DNA of 64,000 nucleotides from Lachnospiraceae bacterium (GTDB lineage: Bacteria; Bacillota; Clostridia; Lachnospirales; Lachnospiraceae): assembly GCA_022781925.1 (NCBI GenBank), contig JALESO010000017.1:1-64000 (forward strand), in the 5' to 3' direction. Positions 8,509-18,370 of this stretch are shown here, piece by piece; position 1 is the stretch's first letter, and the number at the start of each line of letters is the position of its first letter. Made by a program: the position numbers and the translations under genes. The notes under the pieces are model-generated. The model did no database searches, was not told the origin of the DNA, and saw only the letters and a program-made list of their open reading frames with translations.

Positions 8509-11500
8509 ATGAACAATCAGGTACAGATCAGAAAATTTAAAAAAGTTCTGGTAGCAAATCGAGGCGAGATCGCCATCCGTGTATTCCGAGCCTTAAATGA
8601 GCTTGGTATTACGACGGTCAGCATTTATTCCAAGGAAGACCGTTACGCACTCTTCCGTTCCAAAGCAGATGAATCTTATCCACTGAATCCGGAAAAAGGC
8701 CCGATCGATGCCTATCTTGATATTGATAACATCATCAAGATCGCACTGGCAGCAAATGTTGACGCTATCCATCCGGGCTATGGATTTTTATCAGAGAATC
8801 CGGATTTTGTAGATGCCTGTGAGCGAAACGGCATTGTATTTATCGGACCTTCCAGTCAGATCATGAATGCAATGGGCGACAAGATTTCTTCCAAAAAAAT
8901 GGCCATCGATGCTCAGGTACCGATCATCCCGGGTGTTGATTATGCGATCAAAGATATTGATACAGCGACAAAAATCGCAGCAGAGGTTGGTTTTCCGATC
9001 ATGCTGAAGGCTTCCAACGGCGGCGGCGGACGCGGTATGCGTATCGTAAACGCAATGGATGATCTGGAAAAAGAATTTAACGAAGCAAAAAACGAGTCGA
9101 AAAAAGCATTCGGCGATGACAAGATTTTCATCGAGAAATATCTGCGTGCACCAAAACATATCGAAGTACAGATTTTAGGCGATAATTACGGAAATGTCGT
9201 TCATCTGTATGACCGTGACTGTTCCGTACAGCGCCGTCATCAGAAAGTAGTAGAATATGCACCGGCATTTTCTATCCCGGACGAGACCCGTCAGATCATT
9301 TTTGACTCTGCCATCCGTCTCTCCAAAGCAGTCGGCTACCGCAATGCCGGCACACTGGAATTTCTGGTTGACGCAGACAACAATCCATATTTTATCGAAA
9401 TGAACCCTCGTATCCAGGTGGAGCATACCGTCAGCGAGGAAATTACAAATATCGATCTGGTTCAGTCCCAGATCCTGGTGGCAGAAGGCTATCCGCTGGA
9501 TTCCGATGAAATCAACATCAGATCCCAGGCAGACATCCACTGCGACGGCTATTCCATCCAGACCCGTGTCACCACAGAAGACCCGGCAAACAACTTCATG
9601 CCGGATACCGGCGAGATCACCGTTTACCGTTCCGGTTCCGGAAAAGGTATCCGTCTGGACGGCGGAAATGCCTACACAGGCGCTGTCATCTCTCCTTATT
9701 ATGACAGCCTTCTGGTAAAAGCAATCTCCCACGACCGTACCTTTGCAGGTGCTGTGCGCAAATCCATCCGTACCTTACAGGAAATGCGTATCCGTGGTGT
9801 AAAGACAAATATTCCGTTCCTGATCAATGTCCTGCATCATCCGACCTTTGTTGCCGGAAAATGTTATACAACCTTCATCGAGGAGACACCGGAGCTGTTC
9901 CAGCTCACACAGAGCCAGGACCGCGCGACCAAGATCATTGAATTTATCGGTGACCGTATCGTCAACTCCCAGAAAGGTCAGAAACCGCACTATGAAAACC
10001 GCGTACTCCCGAAACTGGATCAGAGCAAACCGGTATACGGTGCCCGTGATGAGTTCCTGAAACTCGGTGCAGAAGGTTTCATGCAGAAAATCCTGAAAGA
10101 AGATAAATTATATGTTACAGATACCACCATGCGCGATGCCCAGCAGTCTCTGATGGCAACCCGTATGAGAAGCAAGGATCTGTGCGGTGCGGCTTATGCC
10201 ACAAACGCATACATGCAGAATGCATTTTCCGTAGAGGCATGGGGTGGTGCCACTTACGATACCGCTTACCGTTTCCTGAAAGAGTCTCCATGGAAACGTC
10301 TGGAACTCTTAAGAAAACGTATGCCAAACACACTGATCCAGATGCTGCTGCGCGCTTCCAACGCCGTCGGATACAGTAACTACCCGGACAATGTGGTTCA
10401 GGAATTTATCAAGATTTCCGCTGCTCACGGCATTGATGTCTTCCGTATTTTCGACAGTTTAAACTGGGTAGAAAATATGAAAATGCCGATTGAAGAGGCA
10501 TTAAAGACCGGCAAGATCGTAGAGGGAACCATCTGCTACACCGGCGATATCACAAGCCCGACAGAGACAAAATACACACTGGATTATTATGTAAAAATGG
10601 CTCTGGAACTGGAGTCCCTGGGATGTCATTCCATCGCCATCAAAGATATGGCTGCGCTGTTAAAACCACGTGCCGCCAAAGAACTGGTAACTGCATTAAA
10701 ACAGGAGCTGCATATACCGCTCCACTTACATACACATGACTCCACCGGAAACGGTGTCAGCACAGTCCTGATGGCTGCCGAGGCAGGTGTGGATATCGTG
10801 GATCTGGCCATTGAGTCCATGTCTTCCATGACAAGTCAGCCGTCCATGAATGCCGTTGTAGAAGCGCTGCGCGGAAGCAAACGTGATACCGGTCTTGATT
10901 TTGAGGAACTGGATGAGCTCAGCCGCTACTACGGACGTATCCGTAAAGTTTACGAGCAGTTTGAGAGTGATATGAAGGCTCCGAACGCTGAGATTTACAA
11001 ATACGAGATTCCTGGCGGACAGTATTCCAACCTGCTGGCCCAGGTTACAAGCATGGGTTCCGCAGACGAATTCGAATCCATCAAAGCACTGTATAAAGAT
11101 GCCAACGATCTGCTTGGAAACATTGTAAAAGTTACTCCGACTTCCAAAGCGGTCGGCGATCTGGCGATCTTTATGTTTAAGAACGGCCTGACCAAAGAAA
11201 ATATCCTGACCGCAGGTGCAGGTCTCTCCTATCCGGATTCTGTGGTATCTTACTTCCAGGGTATGATGGGACAGCCTTACGGCGGATTCCCGAAAGAGCT
11301 TCAGAAGATCGTTCTGAAAGACATTGAACCGCTGACAGACCGACCGGGTAAATCCCTCCCGCCGGTTGATTTTGAAGCGATCAAGAAACATCTGATCGAG
11401 AAATACAATTACGGTGACAAATCCGAAGAGGTCATGAATCAGAAGGCTATCAGCTATGCGCTGTATCCGAAGGTTTACGAAGATTACTGCGAGCACTTCC

Positions 11501-11973
11501 AGATGTACAACGATGTAACCCGTCTGGAGAGCCACGTTTACTTCTACGGATTACGCAAAGGTGAGGAAACTTATCTGAACATCGGAGAAGGCAAACAGCT
11601 GCTGATTAAATATCTGGAGGAAGGCGAACCGGATGAAAACGGTGTTCGTACACTGACCTTCCAGGTAAATGGTATGCTTCGTACCGTCAAGACCCAGGAT
11701 AAGAACCTTGAAATCAAAGCAGACCGCAAGCTGAAAGCTGACAAGACAAACCCTCAGCACCTTGGTTCTTCTATCCCGGGTACCGTAGGAAAAGTCCTTG
11801 TAAAAGAAGGCGATGCAGTAACAGAAAATATGCCGCTGCTCACCGTAGAAGCTATGAAGATGGAGACAACAGTCGTATCCAAGATCACCGGTACTGTCGA
11901 CAAGATCTATGTACAGCAGGGTGATACCGTATCACAGGATGATCTGTTGATTTCCTTCCATATTGCGAAATAA
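8509..11973 (+). CDS. pyc: Pyruvate carboxylase
   Basis: Biotin enzyme that carboxylates pyruvate to oxaloacetate with ATP and bicarbonate, feeding aspartate synthesis and the reductive arm of the TCA cycle. The 1,154-residue chain has the full single-polypeptide order. The biotin carboxylase domain starts at VLVANRGEIAIR; its ATP-grasp loop is GGGGRGMR and its active-site segment is EMNPRIQVEH. The carboxyltransferase domain begins near 535 with TDTTMRDAQQS. The C-terminal biotinyl domain has VEAMKMET, with the biotinylated Lys near 1117. The start follows AAAAGGAG. It is monocistronic and is followed by a long palindromic element. Confidence 0.98.
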   Translation: MNNQVQIRKFKKVLVANRGEIAIRVFRALNELGITTVSIYSKEDRYALFRSKADESYPLNPEKGPIDAYLDIDNIIKIALAANVDAIHPGYGFLSENPDFVDACERNGIVFIGPSSQIMNAMGDKISSKKMAIDAQVPIIPGVDYAIKDIDTATKIAAEVGFPIMLKASNGGGGRGMRIVNAMDDLEKEFNEAKNESKKAFGDDKIFIEKYLRAPKHIEVQILGDNYGNVVHLYDRDCSVQRRHQKVVEYAPAFSIPDETRQIIFDSAIRLSKAVGYRNAGTLEFLVDADNNPYFIEMNPRIQVEHTVSEEITNIDLVQSQILVAEGYPLDSDEINIRSQADIHCDGYSIQTRVTTEDPANNFMPDTGEITVYRSGSGKGIRLDGGNAYTGAVISPYYDSLLVKAISHDRTFAGAVRKSIRTLQEMRIRGVKTNIPFLINVLHHPTFVAGKCYTTFIEETPELFQLTQSQDRATKIIEFIGDRIVNSQKGQKPHYENRVLPKLDQSKPVYGARDEFLKLGAEGFMQKILKEDKLYVTDTTMRDAQQSLMATRMRSKDLCGAAYATNAYMQNAFSVEAWGGATYDTAYRFLKESPWKRLELLRKRMPNTLIQMLLRASNAVGYSNYPDNVVQEFIKISAAHGIDVFRIFDSLNWVENMKMPIEEALKTGKIVEGTICYTGDITSPTETKYTLDYYVKMALELESLGCHSIAIKDMAALLKPRAAKELVTALKQELHIPLHLHTHDSTGNGVSTVLMAAEAGVDIVDLAIESMSSMTSQPSMNAVVEALRGSKRDTGLDFEELDELSRYYGRIRKVYEQFESDMKAPNAEIYKYEIPGGQYSNLLAQVTSMGSADEFESIKALYKDANDLLGNIVKVTPTSKAVGDLAIFMFKNGLTKENILTAGAGLSYPDSVVSYFQGMMGQPYGGFPKELQKIVLKDIEPLTDRPGKSLPPVDFEAIKKHLIEKYNYGDKSEEVMNQKAISYALYPKVYEDYCEHFQMYNDVTRLESHVYFYGLRKGEETYLNIGEGKQLLIKYLEEGEPDENGVRTLTFQVNGMLRTVKTQDKNLEIKADRKLKADKTNPQHLGSSIPGTVGKVLVKEGDAVTENMPLLTVEAMKMETTVVSKITGTVDKIYVQQGDTVSQDDLLISFHIAK

Positions 11974-11985
11974 AAATATATTTCC

Positions 11986-12198
11986 GAAAACGAAATTAGT
12001 ATAAAGAAAACAACATAACAGACACGGGCGTTTTTCTATCTCTGCTGCACCGCTTATTTCCGACTTTCTCCGCGAACTCGTACGCAAAACCAGCGTACTC
12101 AGACACACTACGAAAGCCGGGCTAGGCACAACAGATCTCACGAAAATTCGCCCTACCGTCTTGCTATGTTGTTTTCTTTTTTACTAAATTTCGTTTTC
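11986..12198. repeat. 213-bp near-palindromic element
   Basis: The left end (11986-12030) and the right end (12149-12198) are inverted copies of about 45-50 bases with a few mismatches and small gaps: GAAAACGAAATT, AGAAAACAACATA and GGGCG recur in order on opposite strands. Pairing continues imperfectly inward to a central hairpin, GTACGC/GCGTAC at about 12080-12098. The element fills the space between the convergent pyc and kinase genes, so it may serve as a two-way terminator. Its length exceeds an ordinary terminator and fits a miniature inverted-repeat element that lacks a transposase. Confidence 0.65.
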
Positions 12199-12233
12199 TA
12201 CGTTATGAAGCCGCTGACGCAGAATCAGCTTTT

Positions 12234-13247
12234 TCACTGTACTTTCGGGAAACGGATCGTGATCTTCGTTCCTTCGCCCCATTGTGACTCGGCCTCCAGT
12301 TTCAGGTTCAGATCTTCTGCCATTTTTTTTGTGAGATACAGTCCCATTCCGGTGGCTTTTTTCCGGCTGTCTGTCGCATCTCCGGTGAATCCTTTCTGAA
12401 ATATATAAGGCAGATCATAGCTCTTTACTCCGCTTCCATTATCTTTTATGGTAACTATATCCGCGGTATCTGTATGCCACATGGATACGGTAAGTTCCGG
12501 TGCTTCTGTGCTGTATTTGATCGAATTGCTGATGATCTGACCAAGCATGAACTGCAGACCACGCCAATCTGTATAGACCATTTCCCCCGTCAGGTTCCGT
12601 TTTTCAATCAGAAACTGCTTTTCTTCCAGCAGAGGTTTATAATCTTCCAGAACCTCATCCAATGCCTCTTCCAGATCCAACATCTCAAACCGATAATCCT
12701 TCGTGCTGCTGCCCAGACGCGCATAATAAAGGATCTGCGTCACATCCTCCTGAAGCTGACTGCGCACATAATCCAGTTTCATCTGCAACGGCGGTGACAG
12801 TTCCTCACTGCGGTTATCCAAAAGCATGGTAAGCAATGACAAAGGCGTTTTCGCTTCATGCGCCCAGCCCTCCACATACTCTTCATAATCCTGAAGTGCA
12901 TCTGACATCTGCTGTATCTGTTCCTGATTTCCCATTAATACATTTTGCAGGATCTGTAACTGTTCCCCCTCAGACTCGCTCACCACACGCAGCAATTTTT
13001 CTGTATGGATCTCATCCGGTTCTGTCAGAAACTCCTGGAATAACGCCTGTTTCTGCGTTTCTTTTATATGTAAGATCAAAATGATCACCGCAAAAAATAC
13101 GATGCTTGCCAGAAGGATCAGTCCTGTTAAGCGTCCCTGTGCCTCTGCATCGGAAATCCAGAGCAGAAGGGAAAAGAAGCCGTCCAAAATCAAAAGGCAG
13201 ATCAAAAGCGGTGCATAACGCCTGCATGTTTTTCCAAAACGTTTCAT
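12234..13247 (-). CDS. BceS-type intramembrane-sensing histidine kinase
   Basis: A 337-residue membrane kinase of the small family that senses cell-wall-active peptides through a BceAB-type transporter. Two membrane helices (about 12-32 and 41-60) are joined by a very short loop with no room for an extracellular sensor. The phosphoacceptor motif EGWAHEAKTPLS places the His near 130. The N box is SNSIKYS, and the ATP lid motifs are DNGSGV and GMGLYLTKK. It overlaps the end of the upstream regulator gene by four bases, so the two are probably translationally coupled. Partners and order (BceAB, BceR, BceS) are standard for such modules. The inducing peptide is unknown. Confidence 0.9.
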   Translation of the reverse strand: MKRFGKTCRRYAPLLICLLILDGFFSLLLWISDAEAQGRLTGLILLASIVFFAVIILILHIKETQKQALFQEFLTEPDEIHTEKLLRVVSESEGEQLQILQNVLMGNQEQIQQMSDALQDYEEYVEGWAHEAKTPLSLLTMLLDNRSEELSPPLQMKLDYVRSQLQEDVTQILYYARLGSSTKDYRFEMLDLEEALDEVLEDYKPLLEEKQFLIEKRNLTGEMVYTDWRGLQFMLGQIISNSIKYSTEAPELTVSMWHTDTADIVTIKDNGSGVKSYDLPYIFQKGFTGDATDSRKKATGMGLYLTKKMAEDLNLKLEAESQWGEGTKITIRFPKVQ

Positions 13248-13921
13248 GATACGTCCTCCGTTTCCAGTCGATAACCCACTCCACGTACCGCAACTACTTT
13301 CTGTTTCATACCCAGTTTTGCCATATTTTTCTTTAATCGGGTCAGGTTTACCTGCAATGCATTTTCGTCAATAAATTCCGTGGTCTCCCAGAGAGCCTGA
13401 CATAACGCCCGGGCTGTTACCAGTTCATCCCCTGCGGTCAGCAGTGCTTCCAGTAGTTTTCCCTGATTTTTCGGCAGAACGACAGAAATATTGTTGATGT
13501 AAAGGGTATAGGTTCCCCGGTCAAGCAGAAATCCCTGTCCTTCCAGCAGATTGGAACGACCTTCGTACCGTTTTAAAATATTTTCAATTCTGGCTAGCAA
13601 CCGCTCCTTCCGGCATGGTTTTGTCAGATATTCATCTGCGCCGAGCTGCAACGCCCGCAGTTCATCCGCCATCTGATCTCTGGAAGTCAGCACCAGCACC
13701 GGGATTCCTGTCTTCTGCTTCAGATCACGGCAGATCTGAAACCCACTGATCTCCGGCAGGTTCAGATCCAGAACCACCAGATCCGGATGAAGCTGTGCAA
13801 GCTGATCTGCTGCCGTCTCAAATGCAGTGATTTCTCTCGCCTCATATCCCGCATGGTTCAGCATGCAGCAAAGTTCTTCTCGCATATAAACTTCATCTTC
13901 CACCACTGCAATCATTTTCAT
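13244..13921 (-). CDS. BceR-type OmpR-family response regulator
   Basis: A 225-residue regulator: a receiver domain with the phosphoacceptor in LVVLDLNLP and a C-terminal winged-helix DNA-binding domain ending in GVGYRLE. The start at 13921 (MKMIAVVEDE) is preferred over the upstream in-frame start at 13954, because AAGGGG lies about 8 bases before it and receivers normally begin this way. It should be phosphorylated by the adjacent kinase and activate the transporter genes through the palindrome at 17043-17059. Confidence 0.92.
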   Translation of the reverse strand: MKMIAVVEDEVYMREELCCMLNHAGYEAREITAFETAADQLAQLHPDLVVLDLNLPEISGFQICRDLKQKTGIPVLVLTSRDQMADELRALQLGADEYLTKPCRKERLLARIENILKRYEGRSNLLEGQGFLLDRGTYTLYINNISVVLPKNQGKLLEALLTAGDELVTARALCQALWETTEFIDENALQVNLTRLKKNMAKLGMKQKVVAVRGVGYRLETEDVS

Positions 13922-14067
13922 ACGCCAGCCCCTTCTCATTTCCACCACTGTCATTCATTTCACTGTTTATTTTTCCTGCTGATAATGCAGCTTTTATTTT
14001 CCAGTTCCTATTTCATTCACCATCAGGAATATTTCATAATCTGCCATCTCACCGCTGCAATCTGTTT

Positions 14068-16185
14068 TTATTCTTCTCTCTGCGGCTGCATCAGCGTCAG
14101 CAGATACCGGTCACTGGAACGCCGGATCACCGCCATATACACACATTCTACCACACAAAGCAGCACAATCATAGCTGCAGCGATTGCGATCATCTGTCCC
14201 TGATTTTCACCTCCTACGGAAGAAAGCATTCCTGTAAACAGAGATCTGACACCAAACAGACTGCTCACTGCTGCCACAAAAACAGGCAGTCCCACAAACC
14301 AGTTGATCTGTTTGCGCGCAGAGACGCACAGATCCTGATAGGTAGCGCCAAGCCGCACCAGTGTCTGATATCTGCGCCCGGTTTTCTGCTGATTCATCAG
14401 GAACTGAACTCCGATGATCGTATTGGCAACCACCAGGAAAATGATACCAAGATAGATCGTGATATAGCTGGCTGCTACCATATAAAATAACTGTCTGCCC
14501 ATATTTTGTAGATAACTTTCATACGTAATATCTGCTTCCGAAAGATCACTGTTATCCAAGCGCTCATTCATATCTGAGATCACACTCATCAGACTGGCAC
14601 TTTTTCCATTTTCCCGGTTCAAAATTGCATTTACATACACCGTATAATCGCCATTTGTATATTGTAAAAACTGATCATCCGGCAAAATCAATGCAAACGA
14701 CAAGGTAATGGAACGATCCGTTACCAGATTAACCGTCTGCACTTCGCCGGTTAATTTCACTGGATTCTGGTTCAGTATAATCTCCGGCTTCTCAGAAAGG
14801 ACACTGTGAAACAACTGGTTCTCTGCATCGTTTGTCCAATTTCTATCTTGATAAACTGCCGCTTCATTTTCTGCCAGTGTCAGTGTCGGTTTTCCGGCGG
14901 CTGCAAGTAATTTGTTATAATCGGACAGGCAGATCAGGTATACATCCTGCGACATGTCCTGAGCTTCCAACTCATTCATAACAAGGTCTCTGGCTTCCGA
15001 CTGCGGAAGCTTACGCACTTCATCGATTACGGAATCAAACGAAATCACTGTATCATCCTCAGCAGCAGTTTCTGTATCAGTTGCAGTTTCGTATACATGA
15101 CCGATCCGCATTTCCCAGATCTGTGAAAAATCCTGAATCAGTCCATTTCCAAGAAGTGTTTTTTCCAGATGTGGCAGCACTTCCTCCGGGCTCTCGGTAC
15201 TGTAATCCCGAAAGGTATAATCCAGCACATGGTTTTCTGCCTGGCTTTTCACCCCGGCAATTCCAATTCCTGCGCCAAAGCAGCACAATGCTGCCAGGAT
15301 CAGCAGCGAACTGATGGCCATGGATGTGGACTGATGGATCACATTTTCCTGAATCTGGCGAAACGTAAATACATGCAGTTTCCGGTTTATGTTTCCTTTT
15401 TTTATCAATAATGCGATCAGCGCACGCATTCCGTAAAACAAGAGGATCGTTCCCACGAATCCAAACACCAGTGTCAGAAACATCATCGCATTTTTCGACC
15501 AGGAAATACCGCTGATCGCCATGCTGTAAGTGGCAGCCAGCATCCCGATCCCTGCCGCCGCACTGATTCCGTAGACAACCGCCGGTGCCGCTTTTTTCTC
15601 ATTTTCCACAGAAGGTTTCAGCAGGATTCCAATCTCCTGTCGGCTGATCTTGCTGCTCAAAATCAGAAATGCTGCAAACTTGATCACCAGAAATCCGACA
15701 ATCGTAAAAATAATGGCAGATATCGACAGTGAAAACTGATGTCCGATAATGCCCATTCCCACAAGCTTTGCCGTGATCAGGCTGATAAGTTCCGAAATCA
15801 ATACTGCCACCGGAAGTCCGATGACCAGTGCCAGACCGCTTTCCAGTAAATCTTCTGCCAGAAGCATGGCAAACAGCTTTCCCCGGCGCATTCCCATCAT
15901 CAGATAGACACCAAACTCCTTCCGACGCCGCTCTAACTGATATTTGCATGCAAAATAAATGAGAAAAAACAAAATCGCCAGTGTTACCACATAAAAAACA
16001 GGGATCATAAGCAGCAGACGGCTCACCGCATCACTCTCCATTTTTGCAAGAAAGATCATCACATCCTGATGTGACAGAGACAGAATAATGTAAAACGCAA
16101 TGATGGAGATCACCAGGGAGCTGAAAAACAGACCGTTTTCCTTCCGGCTGCGCTTGCTGTTTCGAAGGATCAGATCAGAGAACAT
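14068..16185 (-). CDS. BceB-type ABC transporter permease
   Basis: A 705-residue FtsX-like permease. It starts with a cytoplasmic N terminus and one helix, then groups of helices, and contains a large soluble segment (about 310-560) between membrane helices that should be the extracellular peptide-sensing domain typical of BceB. The last helices lie near the C terminus (about 570-690). The start overlaps the end of the ATPase gene by 11 bases and has GGAGGAGGT inside it, which shows coupling. With the ATPase it is expected to protect the lipid II cycle from bacitracin-like or lantibiotic peptides and to pass the signal to the kinase. Confidence 0.9.
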   Translation of the reverse strand: MFSDLILRNSKRSRKENGLFFSSLVISIIAFYIILSLSHQDVMIFLAKMESDAVSRLLLMIPVFYVVTLAILFFLIYFACKYQLERRRKEFGVYLMMGMRRGKLFAMLLAEDLLESGLALVIGLPVAVLISELISLITAKLVGMGIIGHQFSLSISAIIFTIVGFLVIKFAAFLILSSKISRQEIGILLKPSVENEKKAAPAVVYGISAAAGIGMLAATYSMAISGISWSKNAMMFLTLVFGFVGTILLFYGMRALIALLIKKGNINRKLHVFTFRQIQENVIHQSTSMAISSLLILAALCCFGAGIGIAGVKSQAENHVLDYTFRDYSTESPEEVLPHLEKTLLGNGLIQDFSQIWEMRIGHVYETATDTETAAEDDTVISFDSVIDEVRKLPQSEARDLVMNELEAQDMSQDVYLICLSDYNKLLAAAGKPTLTLAENEAAVYQDRNWTNDAENQLFHSVLSEKPEIILNQNPVKLTGEVQTVNLVTDRSITLSFALILPDDQFLQYTNGDYTVYVNAILNRENGKSASLMSVISDMNERLDNSDLSEADITYESYLQNMGRQLFYMVAASYITIYLGIIFLVVANTIIGVQFLMNQQKTGRRYQTLVRLGATYQDLCVSARKQINWFVGLPVFVAAVSSLFGVRSLFTGMLSSVGGENQGQMIAIAAAMIVLLCVVECVYMAVIRRSSDRYLLTLMQPQREE

Positions 16186-16942
16186 TGCAGCTACCTCCTC
16201 CCAGTTGCGCCATTACCCTTAAAATACGCTGATAAAACTCCTGCTGGCTTTCATCCCCGCGCCGGAGTTCATGAAAAATCATGCCATCCTGGATAAACAA
16301 AATCCGTTTGCAGAAACTTGCTGCGTTGGAATCGTGGGTTACCATCAGAATCGTTGCCTTTTCATCCTGATTCAGACCGGACATTTTTTCCATAATATTT
16401 CTGGCATTCCTACTGTCAAGCGCCCCGGTCGGTTCATCCGCTAGAATTAACTTTGGCTGTAAGATCATGGCTCTGGCTGCTGCCACACGCTGCCGCTGTC
16501 CGCCGGACATCTGCATGGGAAATTTATCCAGTACATCTGTAATTTCCAGATACGTTGCAAGCTGTTTCAGCCGAAGTTCGCTTTCTTTTGCATCCACACT
16601 GTGAAGGGATGTCGGCAATAAAATGTTCTCTCTGCCGGTGAGATTGTCTAACAGTTCAAAATTCTGAAATAAGTATCCTACCGTTTTTCCGCGGTATTCT
16701 GCCAGTGCTTCTCCCTTCAGAGACTGCAGCTTTTTTCCTTCTACAAGAATACTGCCGCCGCTTGGCTTGATCACCGTCGCAATACAGTTCAGCAGCGTAG
16801 ATTTTCCCGAACCGCTGCTTCCCATAATTCCTAAAAATTCCCCCGGCATAACCTGAAATGTAATGCCATCCAGCGCTTTCGTCTGGTTTTGTACCGTACC
16901 ATATGTTTTTGTCAGATTTTCAATATTTAAAATCGGTTCCAT
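16175..16942 (-). CDS. BceA-type ABC transporter ATP-binding protein
   Basis: A 255-residue ATPase of the MacB/LolD class. Walker A is GSSGSGKSTLL (about 40-50), the signature is MSGGQRQRVAAARA, and Walker B is LILADEPTGALDS, followed by the switch His in MVTHD. First gene of the four-gene module; the start at 16942 follows AGGAGAA. Expression probably depends on the response regulator through the palindrome about 100 bases upstream. Confidence 0.94.
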   Translation of the reverse strand: MEPILNIENLTKTYGTVQNQTKALDGITFQVMPGEFLGIMGSSGSGKSTLLNCIATVIKPSGGSILVEGKKLQSLKGEALAEYRGKTVGYLFQNFELLDNLTGRENILLPTSLHSVDAKESELRLKQLATYLEITDVLDKFPMQMSGGQRQRVAAARAMILQPKLILADEPTGALDSRNARNIMEKMSGLNQDEKATILMVTHDSNAASFCKRILFIQDGMIFHELRRGDESQQEFYQRILRVMAQLGGGSCNVL

Positions 16943-17042
16943 CAGAGTTTCTCCTGTCTGTTCTGATTGAAAATTCGTCCGCGAAACGTATTTCTCTATC
17001 TTTTCTGACTTAAACTATAACACAGGGCATCCGAGAATAACA

Positions 17043-17059
17043 CTTACAGTCAATGTAAG
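17043..17059 (-). promoter_or_regulatory. Candidate BceR binding site upstream of the transporter genes
   Basis: CTTACA-GTCAA-TGTAAG is a 17-base inverted repeat between dinB and the ATPase gene. Known BceR-like sites are inverted repeats of similar spacing just upstream of a weak -35. On the minus strand a TATAGT box lies about 45 bases downstream of this repeat and no good -35 precedes it, as expected of an activated promoter. Confidence 0.5.
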
Positions 17060-17086
17060 AAAACACATGGCCGTTTATTTGTTCAT

Positions 17087-18337
17087 TTATTTGTTTTCCG
17101 TTCCTTTATGGATGGCATTCTCCCCATAGCGTTTTTTTATTTTTGCGATCGCATCGTCCAGGCTCGCCAATTTTTTCTGTTTCTGCGCTTCTTTTTCCCG
17201 GCGCAGTTCTTCCTGTTTTTCCTGCGCCTGATACTTGCCAAGATCAAACAGACTGATCTGTGTCGGTTCTTCCTCGTCCTGCAATTTGGTGGTACGGATA
17301 CCAAGCAGGCGAATAGGTTCTCCGTCCCAGAGTTCGTTAAACAGCTGACAGGCGCACTGATAGATTTCTGAGGTTTCCGCTGTCGGTGTCAGGATCGTTG
17401 TCTGATGTGATACGGAACGAAAAGACGCATATTTGATCTCCGTGCTGATCTGTGCTGCCAGGAAATGATGCTTTTTCAGGCGCTGTGAAACACTGGCCGC
17501 CAGGTCTTTTAATACCGCATACGCCTCTTCTTCTGTCTCCGCATTATTTGCCAGTGTCGTAGAGTTTCCTACCCCTTTTGCTTTCGGTTTTTCTTTTACA
17601 ACTTGTCCATCGTCAATACCGTTTGCATAATTCCAGAGCATCCCGCCATGGCTCTTCAGCCAGCTTTCCACAACGGATCGGTCCGTGCGTGCCAGATCTC
17701 CAATTGTGTGGATTCCCATTTTCTGCAACAGTTTTGCACTGCTTTTTCCGCACATATGTAAGGAACCGATCGGCAGTGGCCAGAGTTTTTCCTGGATTTC
17801 TCTCACATATAATGTGTGCACCAGGTTCGGCTTTTTGAAATCAGATGCCATTTTTGCCAGCACTTTCCGGTCTGAGATCCCTACATTTACCGTAAATCCA
17901 AAGGTGTCATATACACTGTCCTTGATGTAAGCTGCCGCTGCCTCCGGGTTTGGAAATTGATTACAAATCGGTTCAAAGGACATATAGCACTCGTCGATAC
18001 TGACCTGTTCGATCTCATCACAGATGCTGCGCAGATGACGCATCAGCTTCTGGCTCATTTCCCGGTAATACGCGTGATCCGGTGGAACCATCACAAGCGT
18101 CGGACACTTTTGAAACGCACTGGCAACAGTCTCCGCCGTCTGAATGCCAAAGGCTTTCGCCGGAATGGATTTTGCAACAACGATTCCATGACGGGTTTCC
18201 TGGTCTCCGCCTACAATGGACGGAATGGTGCGCAGATCCTGTGTACTGCCATTTTGCAGTTCTTTTAATGCACTCCAGCTTAAATATGCGGAATTTACAT
18301 CGATGTGAAATATGATAGCATTATCGTTTAATATCAT
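17087..18337 (-). CDS. dinB: DNA polymerase IV (Y family)
   Basis: A 416-residue error-prone translesion polymerase. The catalytic carboxylates are in FHIDVNSAYLSW near the N terminus and in SIDECYMSF near 105-113. Helix-hairpin-helix and little-finger regions follow. The C-terminal tail is rich in Lys, Glu and Gln and ends without a clear clamp-binding motif, although QISLFDL at about 365-371 resembles one. AGGAAATT precedes the start. No obvious LexA box (GAAC-N4-GTTC) was found upstream. Confidence 0.95.
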   Translation of the reverse strand: MILNDNAIIFHIDVNSAYLSWSALKELQNGSTQDLRTIPSIVGGDQETRHGIVVAKSIPAKAFGIQTAETVASAFQKCPTLVMVPPDHAYYREMSQKLMRHLRSICDEIEQVSIDECYMSFEPICNQFPNPEAAAAYIKDSVYDTFGFTVNVGISDRKVLAKMASDFKKPNLVHTLYVREIQEKLWPLPIGSLHMCGKSSAKLLQKMGIHTIGDLARTDRSVVESWLKSHGGMLWNYANGIDDGQVVKEKPKAKGVGNSTTLANNAETEEEAYAVLKDLAASVSQRLKKHHFLAAQISTEIKYASFRSVSHQTTILTPTAETSEIYQCACQLFNELWDGEPIRLLGIRTTKLQDEEEPTQISLFDLGKYQAQEKQEELRREKEAQKQKKLASLDDAIAKIKKRYGENAIHKGTENK

Positions 18338-18370
18338 AATAATTTCCTACTAATCTTTTTTATACTTAAA

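Noticed and set aside
10726..11535. Minus-strand frame of 269 residues inside pyc
   Set aside because: Antisense shadow of the carboxyltransferase region of pyruvate carboxylase.
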